Counted from the first letter of the stretch, positions 9,992 through 20,715 are shown. The stretch: 64,000 nucleotides of DNA from Adenophora triphylla var. japonica (GCA_022495995.1 JAFEMH010000732.1:62001-126000); one strand, 5' to 3'. Made by a program: numbers and translations. The notes: generated by a model not told the origin, from the letters alone.

Positions 9992-11405
9992 TGATGAAGG
10001 GAAATTATTATGACAAGTTAGGATTTGATTTTAACTATTTTTATTTGTTATTATTTTATTATTTTCGGAATTTATTTTAAATAGGTAATATTTTTGGTAT
10101 TAAAAGTATATTAGGACTTTATTTTAAGGTTTTATTGATTAATTAGGTTACTATATAGACTAGGGTTATTTTGGGAAGTTTTTGACTTGTTTTTCAAGTC
10201 CTAGAGTCACTATATAATTAGGGTTAATTGTAATTCCGAATTTAAGTTGTTGATTAATAAAATTTGAGTATTTACTCTTTAGTTTTCTCGAGCGAAAATT
10301 GACGATTGATTGCTAAATTTCTCGAGCGAAATTCTGTGATTAATCTTTATCAAGTCATCCGCTACGTCAGTTGGTATCAGATTCCGGTTCGTTCTAGGAA
10401 GAATGAGACGAGGAAAGAAGGCCACTATGGAAGCGATCTACGAGAGAGATGAGGCGGTTCTGGAAGAACGTATCAGATCCATCGTAGATCAACGTATGGA
10501 GTTGTTGATGGAACAGTTAACGGGCAGAATGACCGAATTGTTCAATCAACAGGCTCGGCGGAATCAGCCTAAACCTGGTGACAGCGATGGACAGCGAGAC
10601 TGGGAGGTGGATTCTGATGCTGGTGATATTTCGTGGCCTTTCGTCGAATCGGCAACAACCGAACTTTCTATCGATTGGTCAATACCTCCAAAATATGATA
10701 AGTGTGATTGTGAAATCTGTCAATTACCAACATCTCTTCATATGGGTATACCAATGGTTGGCGTTGAATCTTCACAAGATAAATTGATTTGGAAGTTTGA
10801 CATTGGTCATCCTTACGAAGATCCTTTCAATGTTGATAGTTCTAATGTTTCAGATTCTTGGTTCTTCAAAAAGATGATTATTGAGAACTTTCTCATGAAT
10901 GGGTGGACAGGCTGGATGGATATCATGGCGAGTGGTACTAAATTTAAAGTCCGTCAAATAGTTCCAAGTGCTTCAATTCAAGCAAAACATAAAATTCGAG
11001 GACAAATTTTCTTCAAGCAGGGGAGAATGATGAAGGGAAATTATTATGACAAGTTAGGATTTCATTTTAACTATTTTTATTTGTTATTATTTTATTATTT
11101 TCGGAATTTATTTTAAATAGGTAATATTTTTGGTATTAGAAGTATATTAGGACTTTATTTTAAGGTTTTATTGATTGATTAGGTTACTATATAGACTAGG
11201 GTTATTTTGGGAAGTTTTTGACTTGTTTTTCAAGTCCTAGAGTCACTATATAATTAGGGTTAATTGTAATTCCGAATTTAAGTTGTTGATTAATAAAATT
11301 TGAGTGTTTACTCTTCAGTTTTCTCGAGCGAAAATTAACGATTGATTGCTGAATTTCTCGAGCGAAATTCTGTGATTAATCTTTATCAAGTCTTCCGCTA
11401 CGTCA
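9992..11405 (+). mobile_element. Small non-autonomous LTR retrotransposon with one ORF (copy 1)
   Basis: Two 378-bp LTRs (9992-10369 and 11028-11405) start TGATGAAGGG and end GCTACGTCA, flanked by ATAAT at 9987-9991 and 11406-11410. A primer-binding site TTGGTATCAGA, matching the 3' end of initiator methionine tRNA, starts one base after the left LTR. A purine-rich tract (AAGCAGGGGAGAA) precedes the right LTR. The interior is only 658 bp, without protease, integrase or reverse transcriptase, so it must be mobilized by another element. The LTRs differ at roughly eight positions by eye. Size is at the TRIM scale, though TRIMs usually lack a long ORF. Confidence 0.92.
10403..11116 (+). CDS. 237-aa protein of the small LTR element; N-terminus gag-like (copy 1)
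   Basis: The ATG lies 31 bases after the primer-binding site and the frame fills the whole interior, ending inside the right LTR. Residues 1-55 are charged and probably helical (EERIRSIVDQRMELLMEQL), like the N-terminus of plant Ty3/Gypsy gag proteins that start after such a primer site. The rest has no gag core or CCHC zinc knuckle. It has a CDCEIC cysteine cluster near residue 100 and an aromatic-rich stretch (WFFKKMIIENFLMNGWTGW). The last 30 residues are encoded by the LTR. Copy 2 keeps the frame with four amino-acid changes. It may be a truncated gag fused to captured sequence. Function unknown. Confidence 0.6.
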   Translation: MRRGKKATMEAIYERDEAVLEERIRSIVDQRMELLMEQLTGRMTELFNQQARRNQPKPGDSDGQRDWEVDSDAGDISWPFVESATTELSIDWSIPPKYDKCDCEICQLPTSLHMGIPMVGVESSQDKLIWKFDIGHPYEDPFNVDSSNVSDSWFFKKMIIENFLMNGWTGWMDIMASGTKFKVRQIVPSASIQAKHKIRGQIFFKQGRMMKGNYYDKLGFHFNYFYLLLFYYFRNLF

Positions 11406-11410
11406 ATAAT

Positions 11411-12063
11411 AAATGTATTCCCGTTGAAACGTGAACCTGTATTATTAGATTTAAGTTAGTAACGTACACTACATGAGTAGATTTTTTGTACACCTTCTTA
11501 CTATCATAATAAGTGCATACTTCTACACATAGAAGAGTCATCAACACAAAGCTAAAGTGTTTCCTTGAGGATGTTTAGAGTTTTCAAGATGACAAATTGA
11601 AAATGTATAAAATGGACATGACTCATGAACAGTTCACTATAATGGCCCGGGGGTTGTCAGGGAGTTTATTAAAGTAGAAGTGTAATATCATCAATTTATA
11701 TAAATTGGTATACTCATCTGCAAGTCTCAATAAAAAAAAAAGATTGAATATATCAATAAAGATTTTTTCTAGCAGATATATCAATATAGATTTTGGTAAT
11801 CTCAATATCTCACGTCTAAATACACAAGGATTTTAAGCACATTTGACCAAATGTGTTATTTTCTCTGCCCAAAAGGAAAAAGTACAATAAACATCTTTGA
11901 TGGATTAGCAAAATTAAGAAAATCTAGTAAAGAAAAGAAGTCAAAGTCTCATTTTTCCTCTGTTTGTATTATCTTCATTTTAAGAATGATTTGTTCTTTA
12001 GCATTGCTATAAATAAAATTTGTAAGGTACATCAAAAACAATGTTAATGTGGACTATCAAAAC
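11411..12063. other. Non-coding host sequence before the Copia insertion
   Basis: No gene seen. Positions about 11487-11640 match block C at 40215-40365. The final bases AAAAC (12059-12063) are the target duplicated by the Copia element. Confidence 0.55.
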
Positions 12064-12973
12064 TGTTAGAAAAATCTTGAAAATATAGAAAGGAAAACAA
12101 ATTACAACATTGAAAATATAATATACAACAATTCTGAAAAAATCATAAAAAGAAAGATACAACCGTATTTGATCTCTTCATTGGGTTTGTCCATCTTTAA
12201 TCTCTTGTATCCGAGTCGTGTGAGAACACACTCTCCTTAAGACTAATTCGTCCTCCTCTCTACGAGTGCTTGAGGTTTCAACGGGCGTTAGTCTCCCAGG
12301 ATAAAACGGATTAACCGGAACCACTTCGCACTTGAGCTTTCCGGCGAAATGAACTAATATGATTGGACAATATCACCATTCCAATTATTCAAGGAGGGCA
12401 AAGGAAGATGATGAACGAATTGCAAGAGGATAGAAGAAGATTGATGGAAAAAGCTTCTTTTTGTGTGTTTTCCTCTTATCTTTTTCTCTCTTTTTTTTTT
12501 TTCTCTCTTTTCTTCAAAGAGTTGTGGGTATTTCTTTTATAGCTCAAAACTCCCCAAGGATTAACTCTCCAATTAATCCACATATTGATGATCATCTTAA
12601 TTCAACAATTAACATTGCCATCAATTTATTCTTGGAGTTTCATTTGCCAATCATAAATGGACATTAACTTTGAAAGTTATTCTTGGAATTAATCTTGAAT
12701 TAAAAGAATTATAATTCAATAAAAATTGGCCAAAACTATCAACTAGTTTTTCCATTCTTTTCACATGTGAGACAAACTCACATTTCCAACTTTCATCCAT
12801 TTATTTAAGCTGTAATATTTTTATCATTCAATCTTCAAATTGAACAAATAAAATATCATTTTCATGTTCTCACGGAGTAGAATATGAACCCACAATAATC
12901 TTTGTCCAACGACAAACGATTTTTCCAAGGAAATGTACACAATTTCCTTCACACACAACATACTTTTCCAACA
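12064..12973 (-). repeat. 3' LTR of the Copia element
   Basis: This 910-bp LTR differs from the other by about three substitutions and a poly-T length change seen by eye. On the minus strand a TATA-like box (TATAAAAG, near 12533-12540) lies upstream of the TTCAAAGA/GAGAAAAGA tract, supporting minus orientation. Confidence 0.93.
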
Positions 12974-12990
12974 ATCCCCCACATGAAGGA
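12974..12990 (-). promoter_or_regulatory. Polypurine tract of the Copia element
   Basis: The minus strand reads CATGTGGGGGAT immediately before the LTR start TGTTGGAAAA. This is the usual plus-strand priming site of plant Copia elements and fixes the direction of the element. Confidence 0.75.
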
Positions 12991-13524
12991 AATTGAGGAC
13001 GAGATTGGTGATAGAGTCCGACAGACAAAAACTTGCATACGAAGGTGTGGGGATATTGCCCATTGAACCTCCGCTCGAACTAGCATATTTACTCTACTCG
13101 CAAGTCGATAGACGCGATGTCCTTGAATCGATATGCTTTTTGTGTAGCCGATCATATACTAGACACAAGTAATGTCCTAACATACTTCATTTCTCATAGC
13201 TATGTTCGTTCATGGCCCTGAACATAATGCCCGGGTTCTCGTGAGAGGGTCTAAGAATTGAGCCTCACACAATTCTCCTCGAAGCGGCCCCACTTCTCTC
13301 TCACATAGGTGATTTCTTAAAGGTAACCCGTATTACCCCGCTCGAATTTTCGACGCGTAAGAATCATTAAAAGCCATATGCTTATCCTTGTCCTTTCGGG
13401 ATGTCACTAATAGGAATGGACTTGGGGTTTTGTTTCCCCAAAGGACGCTACAAGTCTTTTAACAGCTAGGTGGTCCCATTGAATCTAGTTCTTGGGATCT
13501 CCAGTCATCTAGATTGGGTTTTCC

Positions 13525-13620
13525 GCCGTGTTTAACTTTCAAGAGGCTTAAGTCCCATTCCCTCCGAATTTACAACTAACTCTCGATTTAACCCTTTGGT
13601 TAACGGATCCGTTTATCATT
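13525..13620 (-). pseudogene. Copia RNase H C-terminal remnant
   Basis: The minus strand contains DPLTKGLNREL followed by EGMGLKPLES and a stop, the characteristic end of plant Copia polyproteins. What follows toward 12974 is untranslated tail. Confidence 0.7.
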
Positions 13621-14234
13621 TGACTTCACATAGTCAAATTAGTTGAGAGTAGTTTTCTAATGGTATTATGTCTTAGACATATATGTTTAGACTACCATTA
13701 CACATATTGCTATATGTCTTTTCAATCATAAATTGACTTAGCAATATACCATCTTGCTAACACAAGATTTATCCATTTGATAACCTGTTAACTCGCAGTT
13801 CGCTTAAATCCCAGTATTCCATATTGATCCTTTCAAATAATTCAAGAATATCCACCTAATGACTTGTTTAACCACGAGTCCATTAGTTTTCCTTGAATTT
13901 GAATCAACAGATCAAATTGACTAGAATTTTCCTTAGTTAACATATCGTTTTTGGATTTAATAAACAAAGTGACGTAGCCACTCTTGTTTAAATCCACACA
14001 ATCAAACCTTTGATGTCTTTATCTTTGTACTTGTCTCAAGTCATACAATGACTTTACAAACTAGCACATTTTCTTCTAAGGTTTCATTTCTTGAACCATT
14101 TCAACACTTTGATCTATTTCATTCAAAGTATCATTTATTCACTTTCATGAATTTGACATCAATGCTTGATTTTTATTGATTTTATTTTCTTTTGATTTTT
14201 ATATATATTCAAACTTATTGAATCATATATAACA

Positions 14235-14400
14235 AACCAATATGCACAATTGTTATGAACATAACTCTTGAAACACAATCCACCATTTAATAATCAAATT
14301 CAATTTCTTTGATAATTGGACTTGCTACTTTGCGAAACACCCCATATTCACAAGTGTACGTAGGCCTACGTTTCCATACTTCATATGGACATCTCATTGT
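14235..14400 (-). pseudogene. Displaced Copia integrase fragment
   Basis: The minus strand reads PYEVWKRRPTYT then GVFRKVASPI, resembling the integrase C-terminal pattern (K.PYE.W.GRKP.Y...VWGCLAKV). In an intact Copia element this lies before the FIGYAHNS motif, here at about 15210, and so well before RT. Here it sits after the start of RT, so the interior is rearranged. Confidence 0.5.
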
Positions 14401-14529
14401 TTTCTTGGGGAAACCTTTCCAATAGGTAATTATTTTCCAAAGTATACTCACCCCCACATTTTCGGGTTAGTCCCAAAATTAGTAATAATGCCAATTTTCA
14501 CCATTTGATCATGGTGTACATTGTGGACA

Positions 14530-14935
14530 CTTTGTTTCATTTTTCATGTACAAGAAACCCCTCGGGTTGTTCTATGTGAATTTTCTCTTCTAAATCGACA
14601 TTTAGAAAGGTTATTTACATCCATTTGATGTATTTCAAATTCTGCTATGCAGCAATTGCAAATACAACTCTTTATTCTCGTGATGAGAGAATACGTATAA
14701 AAGTAATCAAGTTCTTCATTTCCTTGTAATCCTCAATTACAAGTCTAGCCTTGTACTCATTGATTGTTCCATAGGTCTTCATTTCCTTTTTGAAAATTCA
14801 CTTATATGCTAGTGATTTACTACTCGAAGGTAAATCCACTAGTTTCCAAGTGTGATTTTCCAAGATGGAATCAATCTCACTTTTAACGGCCTCTTTCCAC
14901 AAAGATTCTTTCAAAGAGCTCAATGTCTTTATAAC
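14530..14935 (-). pseudogene. Copia reverse transcriptase N-terminal remnant
   Basis: Minus-strand segments read WKEAVKSEIDSILENHTW, then LVDLPSSSK, then IFKKEMKTYGTINEYKARL, then a frameshifted RVVFAIAA, IHQMDV and IEQPEGFLV. These are the ordered motifs at the start of Copia RT. A stop replaces the W of the KWIFK motif, and at least two frameshifts occur. The catalytic YxDD box was not found. Confidence 0.8.
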
Positions 14936-14999
14936 TTTGTGATTCATTTTCTAGCATGGAGGTTAAAAAATCCGGGCCATAGAATTTTCTTATCCTACC

Positions 15000-15230
15000 T
15001 CATTTGCTATATCGAGGTCATGCCTCTTCCTTATCATTCCTCATGATAAGTGTCTTTTTCTTCTTCTATTGAATCATGAATCCGTTTAAATGAGTTTGTC
15101 TCATCTCTTAATTTATACGGAAACATATTCTTAAAGAAAGAAGCGCTTCATGATTCCATTATTGAATTAAACAAGAATTCTATAATCACAACTATTGTAA
15201 GCATACCCAACCATATGCAACCAATAGTAT
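15000..15230 (-). pseudogene. Copia integrase C-terminal remnant
   Basis: The minus strand reads VGYAYNSCDYRILV, and in another frame SIMES and FFKNMFPYK, corresponding to the FIGYAHNS...AYRFLV...I.ES..AEFFE..FPYK pattern just before RT. Stops and a frameshift are present. Confidence 0.65.
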
Positions 15231-15934
15231 TTTGTGTAACTTATACACAAACTACACTTAGTTGTGCTTTATCACTATCTCTTTATTAAGTTGATTTCCA
15301 ACTTTTCCTTTAAAGAGATAAGATTCAACATTTTGCTTTTAGCAAGCAACGTTAAAGGCAAAAATTTACATTTTACCATCATCTAGTGAATAATATTCAC
15401 ATCTCAAGAATCAATATGCCTTGATTATAACTTCAAGCACATATATGATGAGTCTTGTTTGAATCTATTTTGACCATATAAAGGGATTCATTCTCATATT
15501 GATCACTTGAACACCCTTCCGTTTCATTCATTTAAACATCATGAATGACATCACATTTGTCTCTCAAGACACAAGGTAAATGTTCAACTTTTCAAACAAA
15601 TTTGGCTTTTTAAACACGTTTGACTTTTCAAACGATTTTGACATTTCAACCAAGTTTGACCAACTTTGTTTTAGTATTAAGCATTTCGGCATGCTTCATC
15701 ACATTTTCTTTTGCCACAAGAAATGTTAGACAACTTTTTCTCCAAAGTTCTATTCTCTTTTTCAACACAAAGACGAATAACACACACCTCAACATTCATT
15801 TCCATTCATTATGTTTGAGGTGATTTTAAAATATTTTCAAGTGAAAAACAATTTTTCAATTATTGTCATCACTTGAGAATTTCACTCAACACCATCCATT
15901 CGACATGGTTTTTCATGGAAGACTATTTCCACTT

Positions 15935-16320
15935 CTTCCATATAATTTTTTATTTCATTTATGGATTCCACTATTTAAAATCAAGGAAGCGGATTACGAT
16001 GATTTTCATTTCACCCGCATTCTCGATTTTATATATATAGTCCAACGACTTCCACAAATGTTTTGCAATTTTCTTCGTACTATATATGGTTTATAATGAA
16101 TCCGACAATTCATTAAGTATATAGTTCCGATAAAGAAAATTTGCATGCTTCAACCGCACTCACGGCTTGAACATCCATCACATTTTCACCCAACTTTGTA
16201 GGATCTTTCAAAAGAAACCTCTCTAAGTTTAAGGTGGTCAAGTAGAACATCTTTTGTTGCCATCACTTAAAGTCAAGGCCAACAAAATTTTCTAACTTTT
16301 CACTATGGTGATCCGAAAAC
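15935..16320 (-). pseudogene. Copia gag remnant
   Basis: The minus strand reads FVGLDFK, a stop, WQQKMFYLTTLNLERFL, and further on FLYRNYILNELSDSLYN and [14 protein letters not shown]. These match the N-terminal gag domain (retrotran_gag/UBN2 type) of plant Copia elements. The stop replaces the residue before WQQKM. Confidence 0.75.
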
Positions 16321-16674
16321 TTGGAACAACCACATTCCATTAGAGATTTGTCTTTACACAAATCAACCATTGGCTTTAATTTTTAACAATTATAACTTTG
16401 TTGTTAAAATTATAACTCTCTAACTTAATTAGAGAATTAACTTTAAGAATAAATTGCTAATTCAATCGGAGAATTAACACAATTTATTTCTTATAACCAC
16501 TCATATTTTTAAACCTTTGAATTCCTTAATTGAATTATAATTGAAGGTTAATTATTCCAAAACTTTAAAGGTCTCATCTTGGAGCACCTCTAAATTAGAG
16601 AAAATCACATTCTCATTTTCAAAATACACAATTTCTTTTAGAAGTTCCCATTCTAAATATTTTGTGTTATTTGT

Positions 16675-16950
16675 CATCATCAACAACAATAAGATTTAAC
16701 ATCTTCCTTCAAGAAGCCTTATTGTTTTTATCTTTATGACATTAGTCACATATTTCCCCAATAGGTTTTAACAACTTCTTTCAAGAAGCCCTATGGTTTT
16801 AGTTCTTGTAACATTTTTCAATGTTCACAACAATAGAATTCAACAACTTCTTTCAAGAAGCTCTATTGTTTTTATCTTTGTGACTTTTGTCACTATTAAC
16901 AATAATAGGATTTAACAACTTCTTTCAAGAAGCCCTATCATCTTTGTCAA
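16675..16950. repeat. Imperfect ~70-bp tandem repeat in the Copia leader
   Basis: Four units each contain the hairpin sequence CTTCTTTCAAGAAGCC flanked by AACAATAGRATT and CTATTGTTTTTATCTTTGTGAC-like segments. They lie between the 5' LTR and gag. Tandem repeats in the leader are common in plant LTR elements. Confidence 0.75.
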
Positions 16951-17049
16951 TACATCATTGATAAAATGCAACGTTAAAGACTACATCTTTTAACGTTCAT
17001 CTTCTCAAAATAGTTCCAATGAACTATTCAATTTTTCTCATTATGATTT

Positions 17050-17507
17050 CACAAAATCTGGGGAGAAACGCGTTTCTCCGTCGCTTATGGAGAAACGGGG
17101 CTTGTTATGTCGTGCGACATACCTAGCCACAAAAACTGGATATCACTTCATCAGCTTCTGGATATCCAGAAGCTTTGGAAAGGATATCCAGAAGCTTTGA
17201 AAAGGATAGCCAGAAGCTTTGAAAAGGATATCCAGAAACCAAATATTTTTTCTGGATATCCTTTACAAAGCTTCTGGATATCCATTTCAAAGCTTCTGGA
17301 TATCCAGAAGCTTTGTAAAGGATATCCAGAAAAAATACTTGGTTTCTGGATATCCTTTACAAAGCTTCTGGCTATCCATTTCAAAGCTTCTGGATATCCA
17401 GAAGCTTTGTAAAGGATATCCAGAAACTGGCTACTTACGTCGCGCGACATAATAAGCCCCGTTTCTCCATACGCGATGGAGAAACGCGTTTCTCCCCAGA
17501 CGCACTC
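17050..17507. mobile_element. Foldback MITE, second family member, nested in the Copia element
   Basis: This 458-bp element is flanked by TTATGATTT at 17041-17049 and 17508-17516. Its ends match the 200-725 element: AAATCTGGGGAGAAACGCG on the left and CGCGTTTCTCCCCAGACG on the right. Here the inverted repeats extend about 60 bp and include a second short palindrome (ATGTCGTGCGACAT on the left, its GTCGCGCGAC counterpart on the right). The interior is a nearly perfect run of AAGGATATCCAGAAGCTTTG-type units, alternating direction. It looks younger and more regular than the member at 200. The two unrelated 9-bp duplications establish the element ends. Confidence 0.87.
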
Positions 17508-18052
17508 TTATGATTTTATGAACCATAAGAAAGTTAAAGATTACATCTTTCAACTTTCAATTTCTCAATTTAGTTCCTACGAACTTTTCGATTTTTTCTC
17601 ACTATGATCTCATGAACCATAAGAGATATATCACCCATTGTATAAATACTAGAAGTGGCATCGCCATAACTATTTTACACAATCATCGCAACATCCTTGA
17701 TGTTCTTCCGTGAGTTCATTATATGTTCAAAATATTTTTTTTTCCTTTCATAAACTGTTCTCTTCAGAAAATTTTATCTTCATCTCCAGATAAAATATTT
17801 CGATCTCCACCGTCCAGATTGTTCTTATATGAGATTAGAACATGCTCACCAAATTTGAGCTCGATCCAACGGTTAACGAAGCAGAAAATGCTATTTTACT
17901 ACACCTGGTCAAGAAAAATCTGTGCAGAAATTTTCTTGATTTCTTTCACATTGTTTTCCCGTCCCTTTTCAATATTTTCTCCCGTAGCCACCACACTACA
18001 AGAATCCTGTAATCTGCAATCCTTTCTCAACAAAGAGAATTAGTCTTAAGAT

Positions 18053-18961
18053 TGTTAGAAAAATCTTGAAAATATAGAAAGGAAAACAAATTACAACATT
18101 GAAAATATAATATACAACAATTCTGAAAAAATCATAAAAAGAAAGATACAACCGTATTTGATCTCTTCATTGGGTTTGTCCATCTTTAATCTCTTGTATC
18201 TGAGTCGTGTGAGAACACACTCTCCTTAAGACTAATTCGTCCTCCTCTCTACGAGTGCTTGAGGTTTCAACGGGCGTTAGTCTCCCAGGATAAAACGGAT
18301 TAACCGGAACCACTTCGCACTTGAGCTTTCCGGCGAAATGAACTAATATGATTGGACAATATCACCATTCCAATTATTCAAGGAGGGCAAAGGAAGAAGA
18401 TGAACGAATTGCAAGAGGATAGAAGAAGATTGATGGAAAAAGCTTCTTTTTGTGTGTTTTCCTCTTATCTTTTTCTCTCTTTTTTTTTTTCTCTCTTTTC
18501 TTCAAAGAGTTGTGGGTATTTCTTTTATAGCTCAAAACTCCCCAAGGATTAACTCTCCAATTAATCCACATATTGATGATCATCTTAATTCAACAATTAA
18601 CATTGCCATCAATTTATTCTTGGAGTTTCATTTGCCAATCATAAATGGACATTAACTTTGAAAGTTATTCTTGGAATTAATCTTGAATTAAAAGAATTAT
18701 AATTCAATAAAAATTGGCCAAAACTATCAACTAGTTTTTCCATTCTTTTCACATGTGAGACAAACTCACATTTCCAATTTTCATCCATTTATTTAAGCTG
18801 TAATATTTTTATCATTCAATCTTCAAATTGAACAAATAAAATATCATTTTCATGTTCTCACGGAGTAGAATATGAACCCACAATAATCTTTGTCCAACGA
18901 CAAACGATTTTTCCAAGGAAATGTACACAATTTCCTTCACACACAACATACTTTTCCAACA
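18053..18961 (-). repeat. 5' LTR of the Copia element
   Basis: A 909-bp LTR, nearly identical to 12064-12973. No tRNA primer site starting TGG is visible next to it on the minus strand (the adjacent sequence starts ATCTTAAGAC), so the usual initiator-Met primer is not supported. Confidence 0.93.
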
Positions 18962-18966
18962 AAAAC

Positions 18967-19345
18967 TAAAATGAATCTGTTTGAAACAATTGATCCAACT
19001 GCAACATCCTTCCCATTAAGTTGGGGTTTATTTATTATTAGTGTTTTCAAAGTAAAATTATGAGTTAGGGTTTCACCATTTGAAGTTGTTAAAGATTTAT
19101 TTTTCACATATTGATCCACCTCAAAATAATAATATTATTGGAACGAGAACCCGTATTATTAGGTTCTGAATAAGGAAACACTGCACAAGTAATTAATAGA
19201 AAATACATACTTATATGCATACAACAATGTATAAAATGGGCATAACTCTTGAGCAACATGTTTCTTTTATGACAATGTATATAATGGGCATGGCTCCTTT
19301 ATTGCAGTCAGTCAAGGATTGTAAAAGAATTTAGTAAAGTAGAAG
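18967..19345. other. Host sequence after the Copia target
   Basis: No gene. 18968-19115 recurs at 40754-40897 and 53693-53840. 19137-19345 is another diverged copy of the block A segment at 1363-1560, so parts of the ancestral block were shuffled before the large duplication. Confidence 0.6.
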
Positions 19346-19537
19346 TATAGTGTATAGTGTACAGAGTATAGGGTATAGTGTATAGTGTATAGTGTATAGT
19401 GTATAGGGTATAGGGTATAGGGTATAGGGTATACTGTATAGGGTATAGTGTATAGTGTATAGGGTATAGGGTATAGGGTATAGTGTATAGGGTATAGTGT
19501 ATAGTGTATAGGGTATAGGGTATAGGGTATAGGGTAT
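19346..19537 (+). repeat. Degenerate 7-mer array TATAGTG/TATAGGG (copy 1)
   Basis: About 27 consecutive 7-bp units, mainly TATAGTG and TATAGGG, related to the plant telomere unit TTTAGGG. It is an interstitial array, not a chromosome end. Confidence 0.9.
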
Positions 19538-20423
19538 TTATTGACTCATATTTATTTTTTTAGTGTAATTTAAAATAATTTTCATGTTTTATATAATTAT
19601 AAAGAATGATATTTATTAAATTAAAATTAATAAATATTTATGTGGTATTTATTTTTTCAAAAATAATATTTATTGACTCATATTTATTTTTATGAGAGTA
19701 ATTTAAAATAACTTTCATATTTTACATAAAAAAAAATAATGATATTTATTAAATTAAAATTTAAAAAATATTTATCATTTATTTATTTTTTCAAAAATAT
19801 CATAAATATTTATGATATTTTAATGTTTTTTAGTTTGTTATTTTGTTATTTAGTTCTAAAAATAAACAAAAATTTCATTTTATTATCAGCAACGGAATAT
19901 TTCCGTCGCTGATAAATAAAAAAATATTAACTTATCAGCGGCGGAAATATTCCGTCGGTGTTTAATAAAAAAAAAACATTTAATTTCACCGTCGGAATAT
20001 TTTCGACGCTGATAAATTAAAAAAAATTAATTATTCACCGGCGGAAATATTCCGTCGGTGTAATATTCCAAAAAAAAATAAATAAAAAATATTTTAATTT
20101 CACCGTCGGAATATTTCCGACGCTGTTAAAGAAAAAAAATGAAAAATGATATATTTCCACCGTCGGAATATTTTCGTCGCTGATAAAGATTTAGCGGCGG
20201 AATATTCCGTCGGTAAATCAACCGCGAAAATAGTGGAGGTAATTAAACGAATATTCGAGGAATATTCGTTTTAGCGGCGGAATTTAGCGGCGGAATTAAA
20301 TTCCGTCGCTAAATTTGACGCCAAAATAATTCCGACGCTAAAGCTTATATTCCCCCGCTATTTAGCGACGGAATGAGTCCGTCGCTGATAATTCCGTCGC
20401 TAAAACACCTGTTTCTGGTAGTG
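19538..20423 (-). mobile_element. CACTA-type element end with subterminal palindromes (copy 1)
   Basis: On the minus strand the segment begins CACTACCAGAAACAGGTG at 20423, the typical CACTA terminus. It is followed by alternating TTAGCGACGGAAT and ATTCCGTCGCTAA modules (19885-20410) of the kind that form CACTA subterminal repeats. An AT-rich stretch with repeated ATATTTATTGACTCATATTTATTTTT lies to the left. No second CACTA end and no transposase are visible, so the element is truncated or its other end lies beyond a later break. Confidence 0.7.
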
Positions 20424-20715
20424 TCGGATTCCGTCTCTAAATTAGAGACGGAATCTGAATCCGTCTCTAATTTAGAGACGAATTCAGATTCCGTCTCTAA
20501 ATTTTAGAGACGGGTTTTGTATCTGTTTCTAAAATAGAGACAGATTCAGAATCCGTCTCTAAATTAGAGATAGATTCAGAATCCGTTTCTAAATTAGAGA
20601 CAGATTCAGAATCCGTCTCTAAACTTTAGAGACAGATTTTAACCCATTTCTAATTTAGAGACAGATTTTTGAATCCGTCTCTAATTTAGTGACAGATTCA
20701 ACATCTGTCTCTAAA
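20424..20715. repeat. Second palindromic array, GAGACGGA/TCCGTCTC (copy 1)
   Basis: At least ten alternating copies of CCGTCTCTAAATT and AATTAGAGACGGA or AGAGACAGATTC lie directly after the CACTA end. The motif differs from the neighbouring GCGACGGAA modules, so it probably belongs to another CACTA-like element whose terminus is not recognisable. Confidence 0.7.

Larger units (their letters stand above)
12064..18961 (-). mobile_element. Copia LTR retrotransposon, young LTRs, degraded interior
   Basis: The 6898-bp element starts TGTTAGAAAA and ends TTTTCCAACA, with AAAAC at 12059-12063 and 18962-18966. Copy 2 has the uninterrupted target at 53687-53691, so both borders are exact. Reading is on the minus strand: a purine tract (ATGTGGGGGAT on minus) abuts the left LTR, making it the 3' LTR. 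Gag-like, integrase-C, RT and RNase H remnants follow each other from right to left, all with stops and frameshifts. LTRs are nearly identical, so the element moved recently, although its interior was already dead. It must have used proteins in trans. A foldback MITE is nested at 17050-17507. Confidence 0.95.

Noticed and set aside
17107..17452. Frames of 77-101 aa on both strands with repeated SGYP/ISKLLDI motifs (similar frames at 122-652 and 41755-42329)
   Set aside because: They are translations of the palindromic units of the foldback MITE. Similar frames occur on both strands.
12974..18052. Endogenous pararetrovirus or other virus
   Set aside because: Motifs and order fit Copia, with LTRs, a purine tract and a 5-bp target duplication. 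No coat or movement protein was seen.
18030..18052. Initiator-Met primer-binding site for the Copia element
   Set aside because: The sequence next to the 5' LTR on the minus strand starts ATCTTAAGAC, with no TGGTATCAGA. The actual primer tRNA was not identified.
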